This document shows, one piece after another, positions 56,671-64,000 of a stretch of 64,000 nucleotides of DNA (position 1 is its first letter; each line of letters starts with the position of its first letter). The stretch covers positions 1,697,501-1,761,500 of the forward strand of contig CP075895.1 in NCBI GenBank assembly GCA_018604165.1. The letters run 5' to 3'. The position numbers were made by a program, and so were the translations under genes. The DNA comes from Chitinophagaceae bacterium LGM1 (GTDB taxonomy: Bacteria > Bacteroidota > Bacteroidia > Chitinophagales > Chitinophagaceae). The notes beneath the pieces are model-generated. The model was not told where the DNA came from and did no database searches. It saw nothing but the letters and a program-made list of their open reading frames with translations.

Positions 56671-57120
56671 TTATGGTACTATACCCAGTTCCCTTGCTTT
56701 CTGTATGGCTTGTACTCTTCGCTTCACATCCAGCTTTACCAGTATATTCGATACATGGGTTTTTACCGTATTGATAGATACAAAACTCTTATCAGCAATT
56801 TCCTGATTGCTCATACCCTCGGCAATTAATAATAATATCTCATGCTCTCGCTTGCTGATGCCCAATTTATCCAGCACCATTTCATTTACCGAAAAAGGTA
56901 GGGAAGTGTTAGTGGTTACAGGTACTAATTTTTCTACTACTACCTCTTTAGGTGTTGTCAGTTTTTTGCCCATTACCACACCCAGTACTACAAATACCAA
57001 TGCCACAATGCCGACATATAACTCTACTGTATGGTCTATCACCAAAAAGCGGTATTCTGCCAGTTGCAGCAGTATCGTCAGCAAAGCCAGTATGGCACCA
57101 TATAGCAGCAGCTTTTTCAT
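56671..57120 (-). CDS. Membrane-anchored LuxR-type HTH regulator
   Basis: 149 residues from the ATG at 57120, which puts the first membrane helix right at the N-terminus (MKKLLLYGAILALLTILLQL). A second helix lies about 35-52, then a linker, then a LuxR/GerE DNA-binding domain about 85-149 (LGISKREHEILLLIAEGMSN ... SINTVKTHVSNILVKL). A longer frame from 57252 would run into the neighbouring divergent gene and is rejected. There is no receiver domain, so signal sensing is probably at or in the membrane. The next gene is a DUF4199 membrane protein. Confidence 0.88.
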   Translation of the reverse strand: MKKLLLYGAILALLTILLQLAEYRFLVIDHTVELYVGIVALVFVVLGVVMGKKLTTPKEVVVEKLVPVTTNTSLPFSVNEMVLDKLGISKREHEILLLIAEGMSNQEIADKSFVSINTVKTHVSNILVKLDVKRRVQAIQKARELGIVP

Positions 57121-57222
57121 TGGTTGCCAAGATAGGGAATTTTGAGGGTGTGATATAATAACCTTCTTTGTTATGAAGCAAAAACTTGTTTGTATTTTTA
57201 ATACACATCTCGTTAACAGCAG

Positions 57223-58365
57223 ATGAAAAGTGTTCGACAACCGATAAAACAAATTATCATAATCATTGTGTTAATCATACATGGTATATCTGGTTATGCC
57301 CAAATATCCATATTCAGTGGCGATGATACATTAAAAGGCAATATCAAAAAGTTGACTGAGTATGTATATGTATCTGACTATCTCATTACCAATGTATATA
57401 TATGGGACACGATTGAAAAATCCGTAACGGGTAGCATTTATTACAACAAAGATTCGTTAATAGGTAAGCGTACAGCCAGGTATAATGATGAAAGACAAAT
57501 AATTGAGGAAAGATTGTATTGCATGAATGATGAATTATGTGAGAAATTAATACACACGTATGACGACAAAGGGAGAAAAACGATGTCAACCTGTTCATAT
57601 TATAGTAATAGTAGTAAAGAGGATGTTGGGAGATGTAATACATTTAGTGACGTATTGATGGGGGGAGTATCACATTGGGCTATGGCAATAGATTCTACAG
57701 TTGTACAACTAACATACAAGTATGATAGTAAAGGGAATTTGACAGAAGGAAAGAAGATAGAAATTACTAATGGCAAGCGGTATTCCGATACATCTATTTA
57801 TATAACTTATACATCTTATCATGCGGACAACAATAAGATAATGAGTGAAAGGAAAATCACTACACACAGTAGCAATAAGTATGCTGATACTGCTGTCAGT
57901 TTTGTTGCGTACGAGTATGATATAACCGGGAATAAAATAAAAGAGAATGCCTATTCCTTGTATCCCCAAAATAAATATATACTGAGAGGAGATAGTATCA
58001 TATCCGTCACTAAAATCAAGGTAATAATAGATTCAACCAAGGTAACGTATAAATACAATAGTGATCATGAACTGATAGAAGATATAGTATATCATGCACC
58101 ACGTGATATTAATTATTCAAAGTATCCGGGTCGTGATGTAGGTAGGGTTAATACCTACACCTATAATAAACTTACCAGTACAACCACTACTACTGAGTAT
58201 GATATATATAGAGAAGACGATGGCACAGAAAAAAGATATTTCGATAGAGAACGGGAAGTAGTAACTGATGACGGCACAAGGGTAGAATATGATGGAGTAG
58301 GTAACGTCACCAAAAAAATGTCTGATAAAAAAGTATGGTTCACACGGCAGATTGAATATTATTAA
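57223..58365 (+). CDS. Secreted protein with YD-like repeats
   Basis: 380 residues. It has a signal peptide with a long hydrophobic stretch (IKQIIIIIVLIIHGISGYAQ), then about five spaced copies of a Tyr-Asp-x-x-Gly-Asn/Arg motif: YDDKGRK, YDSKGNL, YDITGNK, YNSDHEL and YDGVGNV. These resemble RHS/YD repeats but are further apart. Such repeats build extended beta structures. AT-rich codon use differs from the neighbours and the gene lies between unrelated genes. No toxin domain follows the repeats. Confidence 0.7.
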   Translation: MKSVRQPIKQIIIIIVLIIHGISGYAQISIFSGDDTLKGNIKKLTEYVYVSDYLITNVYIWDTIEKSVTGSIYYNKDSLIGKRTARYNDERQIIEERLYCMNDELCEKLIHTYDDKGRKTMSTCSYYSNSSKEDVGRCNTFSDVLMGGVSHWAMAIDSTVVQLTYKYDSKGNLTEGKKIEITNGKRYSDTSIYITYTSYHADNNKIMSERKITTHSSNKYADTAVSFVAYEYDITGNKIKENAYSLYPQNKYILRGDSIISVTKIKVIIDSTKVTYKYNSDHELIEDIVYHAPRDINYSKYPGRDVGRVNTYTYNKLTSTTTTTEYDIYREDDGTEKRYFDREREVVTDDGTRVEYDGVGNVTKKMSDKKVWFTRQIEYY

Positions 58366-58409
58366 ATAATTGCAACCCACATCAAGGCTATACTCGTAAG
58401 TAGTTTTTC

Positions 58410-58427
58410 AACCGCAAAGACGCTAAG
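58410..58427. repeat. Dispersed intergenic repeat, copy 2
   Basis: AACCGCAAAGACGCTAAG, identical to 51626-51643. The sequence diverges directly after it, so the repeat unit here is about 18-24 bases including the preceding T-run. Confidence 0.55.
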
Positions 58428-58465
58428 TAAGATTATCTCACCAACAAAAATCTGTCTAAAAAATA

Positions 58466-58506
58466 TTTGTACATTTGTTTAATATTGTATAGTTTAGCTG
58501 TACAAA
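58466..58506 (+). promoter_or_regulatory. Promoter flanked by twin TGTACA sites before the polymerase
   Basis: TTTG at 58466-58469 and TAGTTTAG at 58490-58497 are spaced 20 bases apart, matching the -33 and -7 elements (one mismatch in the latter). TGTACA occurs at 58468-58473, overlapping the -33, and again at 58499-58504, near the expected start. The two are 31 bases apart, about three helical turns. The outer halves TTTGTAC / GTACAAA are inverted. This looks like a repressor site controlling the polymerase gene, as a LexA- or CI-like protein would. Confidence 0.55.
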
Positions 58507-58524
58507 CAGACAAATCGGTACATA

Positions 58525-60060
58525 ATGCGTATTTCACAGAATTCGATGGCTTACAACCCGCGTTCGCTGGCTATGTATGTGGATATGAACAGCTTCTTTG
58601 CCAGTTGCGAGCAGCAGGACAATGAAGCACTACGTGGCAAACCCGTCGGTGTCATAACACACCCCAGCGAGTATGCCTGTGTCATAGCCCCATCGGTAGA
58701 GGCTAAGCGGTTTGGCGTAAAGACAGGTATGCGCCTGCCCGATTGCCGCGCCCTGTGTCCGCAGATGATACCCGTACTGGCCCGCCCCTATATATACAGA
58801 CAATACCATATGAAGATTATGGAAGTGCTCAACAGCTATTGCACAGACGTAATAGCCCGCAGCATAGATGAGGCCGTTATCAACCTCACATCCTACCATA
58901 TGGTGTACCCCGACCCCATGGAACTCGCCCGCAGGATAAAGGCCGATATAGCCGCTACCTGTGGGCAGTTTGTTAAGTGCAGCATCGGCATAGCACCCAA
59001 TGCCTTTCTTGCCAAGTTGGCTACCGAGTTGCAAAAACCCGATGGCCTCATTCGCATCACTCCCGAAAATATAGACAGCCATTTGGAAAAGCTGCAACTG
59101 ACCGACCTGCCCGGCATAGCCCGTGCCAACGAACGCCGCCTGCACATGATAGGCATTAAAACACCACTGCAAATGCGCCATAGCTCAGATGCACTGCTAC
59201 GCAGAGCATTTGGCGGGGTAGTGGGCAATTACTGGCATCGCAGGCTGAACTTTATGGAAACTGATATTTACCAAAACGACTATCGGGGTATGAGTGCCAC
59301 CCGCACCGTATCTCGGCAACAGCGCGAAGACCCGCAGGCTTTGGAGTCGTTGTTTATATCCTTATGTACCCGGTTGGAGCAGCGGATGGTAAAACAAAAA
59401 GCCTTTTGTAAAGAGATAAATTTCTATGTACGCTACCATAATGCCCCCGCTTGGGATGTGAAAATACGCCTCGACCAGCCTACACAAGATGCTTTGGAAA
59501 TGCGGCAATACATCAGCCAGCATATTAAAGTGTTTGAAAAGGAAAATAAATGTAAGTTATTCAATAACAGCGTACAAGGTATGGGGGTTTCTATTGCCAA
59601 CTTTGTAAAAGGGGAGCGCATACAGTACGGACTTTTTGATAATAAGATAAACCAAGACAAGGCGAGGGCAGTGTTGTATGAAATAAAAGACAAATACGAT
59701 AAAAACATAGTGCGTAAAGCATCCGAAACCGTACAACCGCACGAGATGAGAGATGCTATAGGTTTTGGTTCGGTAAAAGACCTGTACATAGCCGATGGAG
59801 TAACAGACCGCAGCACCAACCAGTACCTGCTGGAAGATGATAGTCCCGAGGCGGCGAAAAACAAAATATCGCCCAAGCAGGCCAAAGAGTTGGCAAAGCA
59901 AAGCGGCAACCTACCTGCCGGACAGGTAGGCAAAAAGCAACAATCTACACCTGCCACACCCACGCAAAACGAAGATGATAAATATTACTACCCCACCAAA
60001 GAAGACGAATGGGAAGGCATAGACATCATTGCCGATATGCAAACCGAGTTTGCCGCCTGA
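58525..60060 (+). CDS. Y-family translesion DNA polymerase
   Basis: 511 residues. The palm motif MYVDMNSFFASCEQ (catalytic Asp) and RSIDEAVINL (Asp-Glu) are both intact. A fingers region (SVEAKRFGVKTGMRLPDC), the thumb with LPGIARANERRLHMIGIKT and a little-finger domain about 260-390 follow. The last 80 residues are a low-complexity tail. It copies past damaged bases in the manner of DinB/UmuC. The tail contains an in-frame palindrome (59910-59930). The start at 58525 suits the promoter just upstream; the ATG at 58546 is an alternative. It is followed by a radical SAM gene. Confidence 0.92.
   Translation: MRISQNSMAYNPRSLAMYVDMNSFFASCEQQDNEALRGKPVGVITHPSEYACVIAPSVEAKRFGVKTGMRLPDCRALCPQMIPVLARPYIYRQYHMKIMEVLNSYCTDVIARSIDEAVINLTSYHMVYPDPMELARRIKADIAATCGQFVKCSIGIAPNAFLAKLATELQKPDGLIRITPENIDSHLEKLQLTDLPGIARANERRLHMIGIKTPLQMRHSSDALLRRAFGGVVGNYWHRRLNFMETDIYQNDYRGMSATRTVSRQQREDPQALESLFISLCTRLEQRMVKQKAFCKEINFYVRYHNAPAWDVKIRLDQPTQDALEMRQYISQHIKVFEKENKCKLFNNSVQGMGVSIANFVKGERIQYGLFDNKINQDKARAVLYEIKDKYDKNIVRKASETVQPHEMRDAIGFGSVKDLYIADGVTDRSTNQYLLEDDSPEAAKNKISPKQAKELAKQSGNLPAGQVGKKQQSTPATPTQNEDDKYYYPTKEDEWEGIDIIADMQTEFAA
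59910..59930. repeat. Palindromic element inside the polymerase tail
   Basis: CCTACCTG-CCGGA-CAGGTAGG, an 8-base inverted repeat with a 5-base centre, encodes NLPAGQVGK in frame within the non-conserved C-terminal tail. Similar palindromes are scattered through Bacteroidota genomes, so this looks like an inserted mobile repeat that was tolerated because the tail is disordered. Confidence 0.5.
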
Positions 60061-60195
60061 GCAGCAACAAAATAAAAGAGGTTGAAATTCGGCACCAGAG
60101 CGATAGCGAAAGAGCCGAAACAAATAAAAAGACATTGTGAATTCGGCAACAAACGGCAACAAAACAGTATTAATAACATATATAAGGGTGAGAAA

Positions 60196-61269
60196 ATGAT
60201 AACACAACACGCTACTGACCAATTTGCCAAAGGCAGGGGAGCGCAGTACAACCCCAAAAATAAATATCTGAAAGGGGAGTATGTGCTGGAACACCCCGAA
60301 GCGATAGACGAGTGGGAACACGAAGAACGAAAAACTGAATATATATATGACGATAGCAAGACACTGGTAAACAAAGTAACCAGCCTCGATGTGGGTATGG
60401 CGTTTAGTGCCAATCCGTATCAGGGATGCGAGCATGGATGTATTTATTGCTATGCCCGCAACAGCCACGAGTATTGGGGCTATAGCGCAGGGGTAGATTT
60501 TGAGAGCCGTATAGTGGTAAAGAAAAATGCGCCTGCCTTGCTCAAAAAACTGTTTGAAAACAAGAACTGGGAGCCTGCCATCATAGCCCTGTCGGGCAAT
60601 ACAGACTGCTACCAACCCATAGAGCGCAAGATGCGCATTACCCGCAAACTGCTGGAAATATGCCTTGAATACCGCAACCCCGTAGGTATTATTACAAAAA
60701 ATGCACTTGTATTGAGGGATTTGGACATATTGCAGGAAATGCAGAAGCTGAACCTGGTACACGTATTTACATCCATCACATCGCTGGATGAAGACTTGCG
60801 CAGGGTACTGGAGCCACGCACTGCATCGTACCGCAGCAGGCTGAAGATTGTAGAAACCCTGGCAAAGCATCAGATACCTGCAGGCATCATGAATGCCCCC
60901 ATCATACCCGGGCTGAATGATACCCACATGCCCGCCGTACTGAAGGCAGCAGCAGAGGCAGGCGCAAAATGGGCAGGGTACACCGTAGTAAGGCTGAACG
61001 GAGCCATCGGGCCAATATTCAAAGATTGGCTATATAAAGCATTCCCTGACAGGGCAGAAAAAGTATGGAATCTGATAAGTGATTGCCATGAGGGTAAGGT
61101 GAACGATAGCCGCTTCGGCAACCGTATGGTGGGCGATGGTCGCATTGCAGAGTTGATAAGCGACCAGTTCAGGCTTTATTGCAGGAAATACGGTTTAAAT
61201 GAAACGTCTAATAGATTGAATACTAACGATTTCAGAAGAATAAAGAATGGGCAAATGAGCCTGTTTTGA
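60196..61269 (+). CDS. PA0069-type radical SAM protein
   Basis: 357 residues from the ATG at 60196; an upstream non-ATG frame is rejected. The family opening FAKGRGAQYNPKN is present. The iron-sulfur cysteines are Cys78, Cys82 and Cys85 in YQGCEHGCIYCYAR (CxxxCxxC), followed by a TIM-barrel with GNTDCYQPIERKMRITR. These proteins are distant relatives of spore photoproduct lyase, and their function is unproven. Placement after a translesion polymerase (135 bases downstream) suggests a role in DNA damage response. Confidence 0.93.
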   Translation: MITQHATDQFAKGRGAQYNPKNKYLKGEYVLEHPEAIDEWEHEERKTEYIYDDSKTLVNKVTSLDVGMAFSANPYQGCEHGCIYCYARNSHEYWGYSAGVDFESRIVVKKNAPALLKKLFENKNWEPAIIALSGNTDCYQPIERKMRITRKLLEICLEYRNPVGIITKNALVLRDLDILQEMQKLNLVHVFTSITSLDEDLRRVLEPRTASYRSRLKIVETLAKHQIPAGIMNAPIIPGLNDTHMPAVLKAAAEAGAKWAGYTVVRLNGAIGPIFKDWLYKAFPDRAEKVWNLISDCHEGKVNDSRFGNRMVGDGRIAELISDQFRLYCRKYGLNETSNRLNTNDFRRIKNGQMSLF

Positions 61270-61583
61270 GTAGTGTATATGACAGGCTGACAGTATGTGT
61301 TTTTAAAGTGGAAGTTACTTATTTTAAATTATTGATAATGAGCTATTTAGTTTTAAAAATAATTGAATACTGAATTGTAAAATGACATTAAGATTAAATT
61401 ATAATAAAACCCTTGTTTTTGACAATCGGATGGTTTAAATTTATAATCAGATACCCATTTGGAGAAGAGGATATATTGCCGGCACAGGAGTTTTTATTAT
61501 TACAATTCGTTGCAGAAAAGTATGGTTTATGTAATGGATATTTCCATATTCAATTTAGTTGTGTTTTTGTAAATCGTAGCTGT
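61270..61583. other. AT-rich spacer after the radical SAM gene
   Basis: About 314 bases, strongly AT-rich, with no convincing frame, hairpin or repeat. A non-ATG frame from 61413 continues into the 84-residue gene, but its sequence is not protein-like enough to accept. Confidence 0.4.
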
Positions 61584-61838
61584 ATGAAAAACTATCAAAA
61601 CCAATTAGAACGATTTCGCAATATTGCGAAAAGGCTGGTGGACGATCATTCTGCCGCATTGCACAATGACGAGGCATATTCTGCCCATCTGGATGCTTTA
61701 AGAAAACAACTGGAAGAACATGCCCAGCAATTCATGGCATCGGCCAAAACAAACACAGACTATATAAAGTCTGACATCAAGAGCCTCTGCAACAAATACA
61801 CCGATTTGTTTATCCGCAGGAACCAGACGGCGTATTAA
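61584..61838 (+). CDS. 84-residue helical protein
   Basis: 84 residues from the ATG at 61584, all-helical by pattern (LERFRNIAKRLVDDHSAALH, YSAHLDALRKQLEEHAQQFM) and highly charged. One cysteine lies in IKSLCNKY. It is probably a two-helix or coiled-coil protein. No domain is recognised. It follows the polymerase and radical SAM genes on the same strand after a 314-base gap, so it may belong to the same locus or be independent. Confidence 0.6.
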   Translation: MKNYQNQLERFRNIAKRLVDDHSAALHNDEAYSAHLDALRKQLEEHAQQFMASAKTNTDYIKSDIKSLCNKYTDLFIRRNQTAY

Positions 61839-61944
61839 TTGCGAACAAATCTAATTCAACATTTGTTAGATATTTGTTTCATAATTTATATTATGTTAAA
61901 TAGAAGAACAGCAATCTTGCTATAGCATTAGATTGAGATATACC

Positions 61945-62979
61945 CTATTTCATCAGTAGTTTGGCTAATGCTGCTTCTATCATGGTGTCTTTACCGGCAG
62001 CTTCGTCTGTAGCGGCCATGTGTACGGTAGTATCAGGTGCAACCCCATCTATCATATCCGTACCGTCAGATGTTCGTATCCTGCAGCTTGTGTATTTGAT
62101 GCGCCACCCGTTCGAACATTCGTAAGATGATGTAAGGCCTGCACCGCCACCAGTAGTGTCGCCCATAGTGCGTACGTTAAAGAACGAACTGCTGCCTGCG
62201 GCAAACAGATTGGGAACACCGTACATACGCCTGTTGGTCAATACCCATATCTTTTTACCCAGCTTCTTCTTATCGTTCTTATCTACAAACGTACCTGTCC
62301 AGTCTGTAAACTCGTCTTTGGCGGTGCCTATTCTATATGCCGTTTGGAAGAGATAAATGCTGTAATCGTACCCCGCAGTGTCATACCCCATGTGGTTGAA
62401 CAACGTGTACATGTTCTCGACATTGCTGCCCGTACTGTTTCGTACGTCTAATATAGTACCCTTTTTAGCTCCCAATTCTTTAAGCCTGTCCACTACCGCA
62501 TTAATTTGTGCCTCTGTTACCTGCTGGTCGAAGTCGCCATAATACAGATAAGCTACTGAGTCCATAACCTTGTACAACAACGGACCTGTACGTTCTGCAC
62601 CTGTCCAGTATTTACTCTCTAACAGCTGCTTATTAAAGTTTTCTTTATGGTTAAATGGTTTGCTATAGTACGACTTGGCAAAACCTGCATCCAAACTTAC
62701 ATAAGGGTCTTGTAATATATTTACCATCAGCGCCAGGCTATCGAATAGCTCTCTATCAGTTAGCGTATCTGAAATACGTAGCATGTATTCAAATTGCACG
62801 GAATCCCAATTCACACCTTTATAGCCAAACAATGCATAGCCCTTATCTAATGTGCGCCACACCTCGTCAAACACCTGCGTAGGACGGGCAGATTTCTTTT
62901 TTGGCATCACCAATCGCTCGCACGAAACGGCAGCAAAAACCAAGGGTAAAACAACAAGTATATATATAAACTTCTTCAT
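61945..62979 (-). CDS. S41-protease-fold lipoprotein, nucleophile missing
   Basis: 344 residues. The lipoprotein signal MKKFIYILVVLPLVFAAVSC ends in a lipobox with Cys20. An N-terminal helical domain (VFDEVWRTLDKGYALFGYKG) and a protease domain with GTILDVRNSTGSNVEN, WVLTNRRMYGVPNLF and GDTTGGGAG match Bacteroidota S41 (tail-specific-protease-like) proteins. At the place where relatives have Ser after Tyr/Phe (TNRRxY/F-S) this protein has Gly254, so it is probably not an active peptidase. It is 14 bases after an outer-membrane barrel gene and likely co-transcribed. Confidence 0.85.
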   Translation of the reverse strand: MKKFIYILVVLPLVFAAVSCERLVMPKKKSARPTQVFDEVWRTLDKGYALFGYKGVNWDSVQFEYMLRISDTLTDRELFDSLALMVNILQDPYVSLDAGFAKSYYSKPFNHKENFNKQLLESKYWTGAERTGPLLYKVMDSVAYLYYGDFDQQVTEAQINAVVDRLKELGAKKGTILDVRNSTGSNVENMYTLFNHMGYDTAGYDYSIYLFQTAYRIGTAKDEFTDWTGTFVDKNDKKKLGKKIWVLTNRRMYGVPNLFAAGSSSFFNVRTMGDTTGGGAGLTSSYECSNGWRIKYTSCRIRTSDGTDMIDGVAPDTTVHMAATDEAAGKDTMIEAALAKLLMK

Positions 62980-62993
62980 CAGGTAAAAGCTCG

Positions 62994-63833
62994 TTAGTAA
63001 TTGAATAAGAATGTGATAAGAAATGTATGCTCAGCACTGAATACTTTAATATCACCATCTCCTTTCATACGGTAATAGTCCCACTGATAGGTAAATCGCA
63101 GCTTATTACCATTCTTTATCGGGTATAAAATATGGAACCTGCTATTGAACCTGAAAAACCTACCGAATGAAGTAAAACGGTTGTTTGCAAATATCCTTTT
63201 AATAGTAGTCGATTCAGGGTCGAGCTCGGTACTGTGATTAAGGTAACCCGGACGCGACATATTAGCAAACAAAGGCATATTCAGGTCGAGTATTATGTGT
63301 CCTTGCCTGCCTTTAAAAGTTTGTTGTTTGGCTATCTTACCCGTTAGCCCAAGGACTATAGCATATTCATAAATATTACCTGTACTAGGCAAGTGCTTTG
63401 CGTTGCGGTGGCAGAATAAAGTAGAGAATAGCATCCCTGCCCTTACATCAAAATAGTTTTCATCCAACAATGCCAGCTTGTAGGTATGGCGATAATCCAT
63501 AGTAGCTTTTAGCTGTTGTACATTTGCCTTTAGCAATTCCTCGCTTTTGCGCCCCATATTCAGGTATGAGCCCTGAAAATTCAGTTCGGTAAACTTTACA
63601 TCATTTATTTTGGTATTGGATATAGCCACTGTACCCCCTACTTTCTCATAACGCATACCCGATATAAGCTCATCGTGAAATACCTGATATGTTGGCCCGG
63701 CACTAATGCCCAAGAAACGGGCATATTCTTTTTTAGATAACACCCCCTCGTCTTCTGCAATGTTTTGCGCATTGCCGTGTAGTGATACAGATAATAAGAG
63801 CAGCAAAAAAAAGCCCCCCGTCCGTAAAGCCAT
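62994..63833 (-). CDS. Outer-membrane protein, partner of the S41-like lipoprotein
   Basis: 279 residues from the ATG at 63833 (MALRTGGFFLLLLLSVSLHG), which gives the signal peptide ending NAQ; the ATG at 63884 is in leader sequence. The mature chain has repeated amphipathic strands (RFFRFNSRFHILYPIKNGNK, LRFTYQWDYYRMKG) and ends in FLITFLFNY with a terminal aromatic, as barrel proteins do. No family is recognised. Its stop lies 14 bases before the S41-like lipoprotein start, so the two very likely act in the same place. Confidence 0.75.
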   Translation of the reverse strand: MALRTGGFFLLLLLSVSLHGNAQNIAEDEGVLSKKEYARFLGISAGPTYQVFHDELISGMRYEKVGGTVAISNTKINDVKFTELNFQGSYLNMGRKSEELLKANVQQLKATMDYRHTYKLALLDENYFDVRAGMLFSTLFCHRNAKHLPSTGNIYEYAIVLGLTGKIAKQQTFKGRQGHIILDLNMPLFANMSRPGYLNHSTELDPESTTIKRIFANNRFTSFGRFFRFNSRFHILYPIKNGNKLRFTYQWDYYRMKGDGDIKVFSAEHTFLITFLFNY

Positions 63834-63886
63834 ACTATTTGTTTGAAACGTAATATTAGCAAATTCCCTGCATGAAACGTACATGA

Positions 63887-63920
63887 AAAAAGCCTTATCC
63901 GTTGCAGAATAAGGCTTTTT
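63887..63920 (-). terminator. Terminator of the gene entering from the right edge
   Basis: A 12-base stem AAAAAGCCTTAT / ATAAGGCTTTTT with a 10-base loop and T-run lies 20 bases after the partial gene ending at 63940. It therefore separates it from the outer-membrane protein gene. Confidence 0.75.
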
Positions 63921-63939
63921 ATATTTTCAACTATATGAG

Positions 63940-64000
63940 TTATGCTTTTACTACCCAGCTATGCCTATCGGCTACTTTGCCATAGCGTATATTGTTCATT
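63940..64000 (-). CDS. Truncated CDS, C-terminus only
   Basis: A minus-strand frame open from the window edge ends with the stop at 63940-63942 and encodes a C-terminal fragment (NNIRYGKVADRHSWVVKA). A terminator follows directly, which supports a true gene end. The fragment is too short to identify. An ATG at 63999 is probably internal. Confidence 0.45.
   Translation of the reverse strand, partial: MNNIRYGKVADRHSWVVKA

Noticed and set aside
57120-57252. Longer form of the LuxR-type regulator starting at 57252
   Set aside because: It would overlap the start of the divergent gene at 57223 and add residues with no conserved pattern before the natural membrane helix.
59911-60927. 338-residue minus-strand frame across the polymerase and radical SAM genes
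   Set aside because: It covers two clearly coding plus-strand genes and their spacer; it has low complexity and no recognisable motif.
61413-61583. N-terminal extension of the 84-residue gene
   Set aside because: It needs a non-ATG start and encodes residues that do not look structured; the ATG at 61584 gives a clean helical protein.
1-64000. Search for tRNA, rRNA, CRISPR, prophage, insertion sequences and defence genes
   Set aside because: I found no cloverleaf, no regularly spaced repeats, no transposase or integrase frame and no restriction, toxin-antitoxin or nuclease-ATPase pair of defence type.

Overview
The window looks like a chromosome segment from a Bacteroidota bacterium, most likely of the class Chitinophagia. 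The signs are a secreted nuclease ending in a type IX secretion sorting domain (5436-8483), the gliding-type ABC ATPase GldA (27536-28444), a TonB receptor with an N-terminal carboxypeptidase-regulatory-like domain, DUF4920 and DUF4199 proteins, a dialkylresorcinol gene pair typical of flexirubin producers, and many TAnnTTTG -7 promoter elements in place of the E. coli type. I found no rRNA, tRNA, CRISPR array, prophage, insertion sequence or recognisable defence island. Gene density is high, and most of the window is core metabolism and envelope functions.

Layout. 1-5.3 kb: the start of a truncated gene, a DUF1761-like membrane protein, a transglutaminase-like secreted protein, and a GlxA-type AraC regulator divergent from a VOC / DoxX / small protein / SRPBCC operon. 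5.4-11.1 kb: the secreted multidomain nuclease, a small membrane protein and a fused alpha-beta 2-oxoacid dehydrogenase E1. 11.2-17.4 kb, plus strand: YfhO-like protein, polysaccharide flippase, Kir-type potassium channel and ornithine aminotransferase. 17.4-21.8 kb, minus strand: TruA, DUF2157 protein, TonB receptor. 21.9-24.4 kb: ABC-F ATPase and YajQ. 24.5-32.9 kb, mostly minus: RfbC with a DegT aminotransferase, GldA with a small partner, an EGF-like lipoprotein, and a TolC-SuhB-ThiL operon. 33-40.2 kb: ClpB, DUF486 protein, an MFS transporter, a MacB/FtsX-type permease, a phosphoribosyltransferase and an isoaspartyl peptidase. 40.2-43.9 kb, minus: DarA, DarB and an HtrA protease.

44.1-46.3 kb holds fusA, with visibly different, highly-expressed-type codon use. 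It is followed by a 382-base non-coding stretch carrying six small hairpins. 46.7-53.5 kb, minus: DUF4920 protein, HldD, a His-rich membrane peptide, 3-hydroxyanthranilate dioxygenase, a CorC/HlyC-type protein, guanylate kinase, bacilliredoxin, a 59-residue membrane peptide and bifunctional FtcD. 53.7-58.4 kb: an outer-membrane barrel, a YpfJ-type zinc protease, a RibD/DHFR-like reductase, a DUF4199 protein beside a membrane-anchored LuxR regulator, and a secreted YD-motif protein. 58.5-61.8 kb: a Y-family DNA polymerase, a PA0069-type radical SAM protein and an 84-residue helical protein, preceded by a promoter flanked by two TGTACA sites. 61.9-63.8 kb: an S41-fold lipoprotein lacking its nucleophile serine, paired with an outer-membrane protein.

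I do not see a clear new multi-gene system. The best candidates for a second look are the polymerase / radical SAM cassette with its twin operator, the stand-alone dialkylresorcinol pair, the S41 pseudo-protease with its barrel partner, the LuxR-DUF4199 pair, and the hairpin array after fusA.
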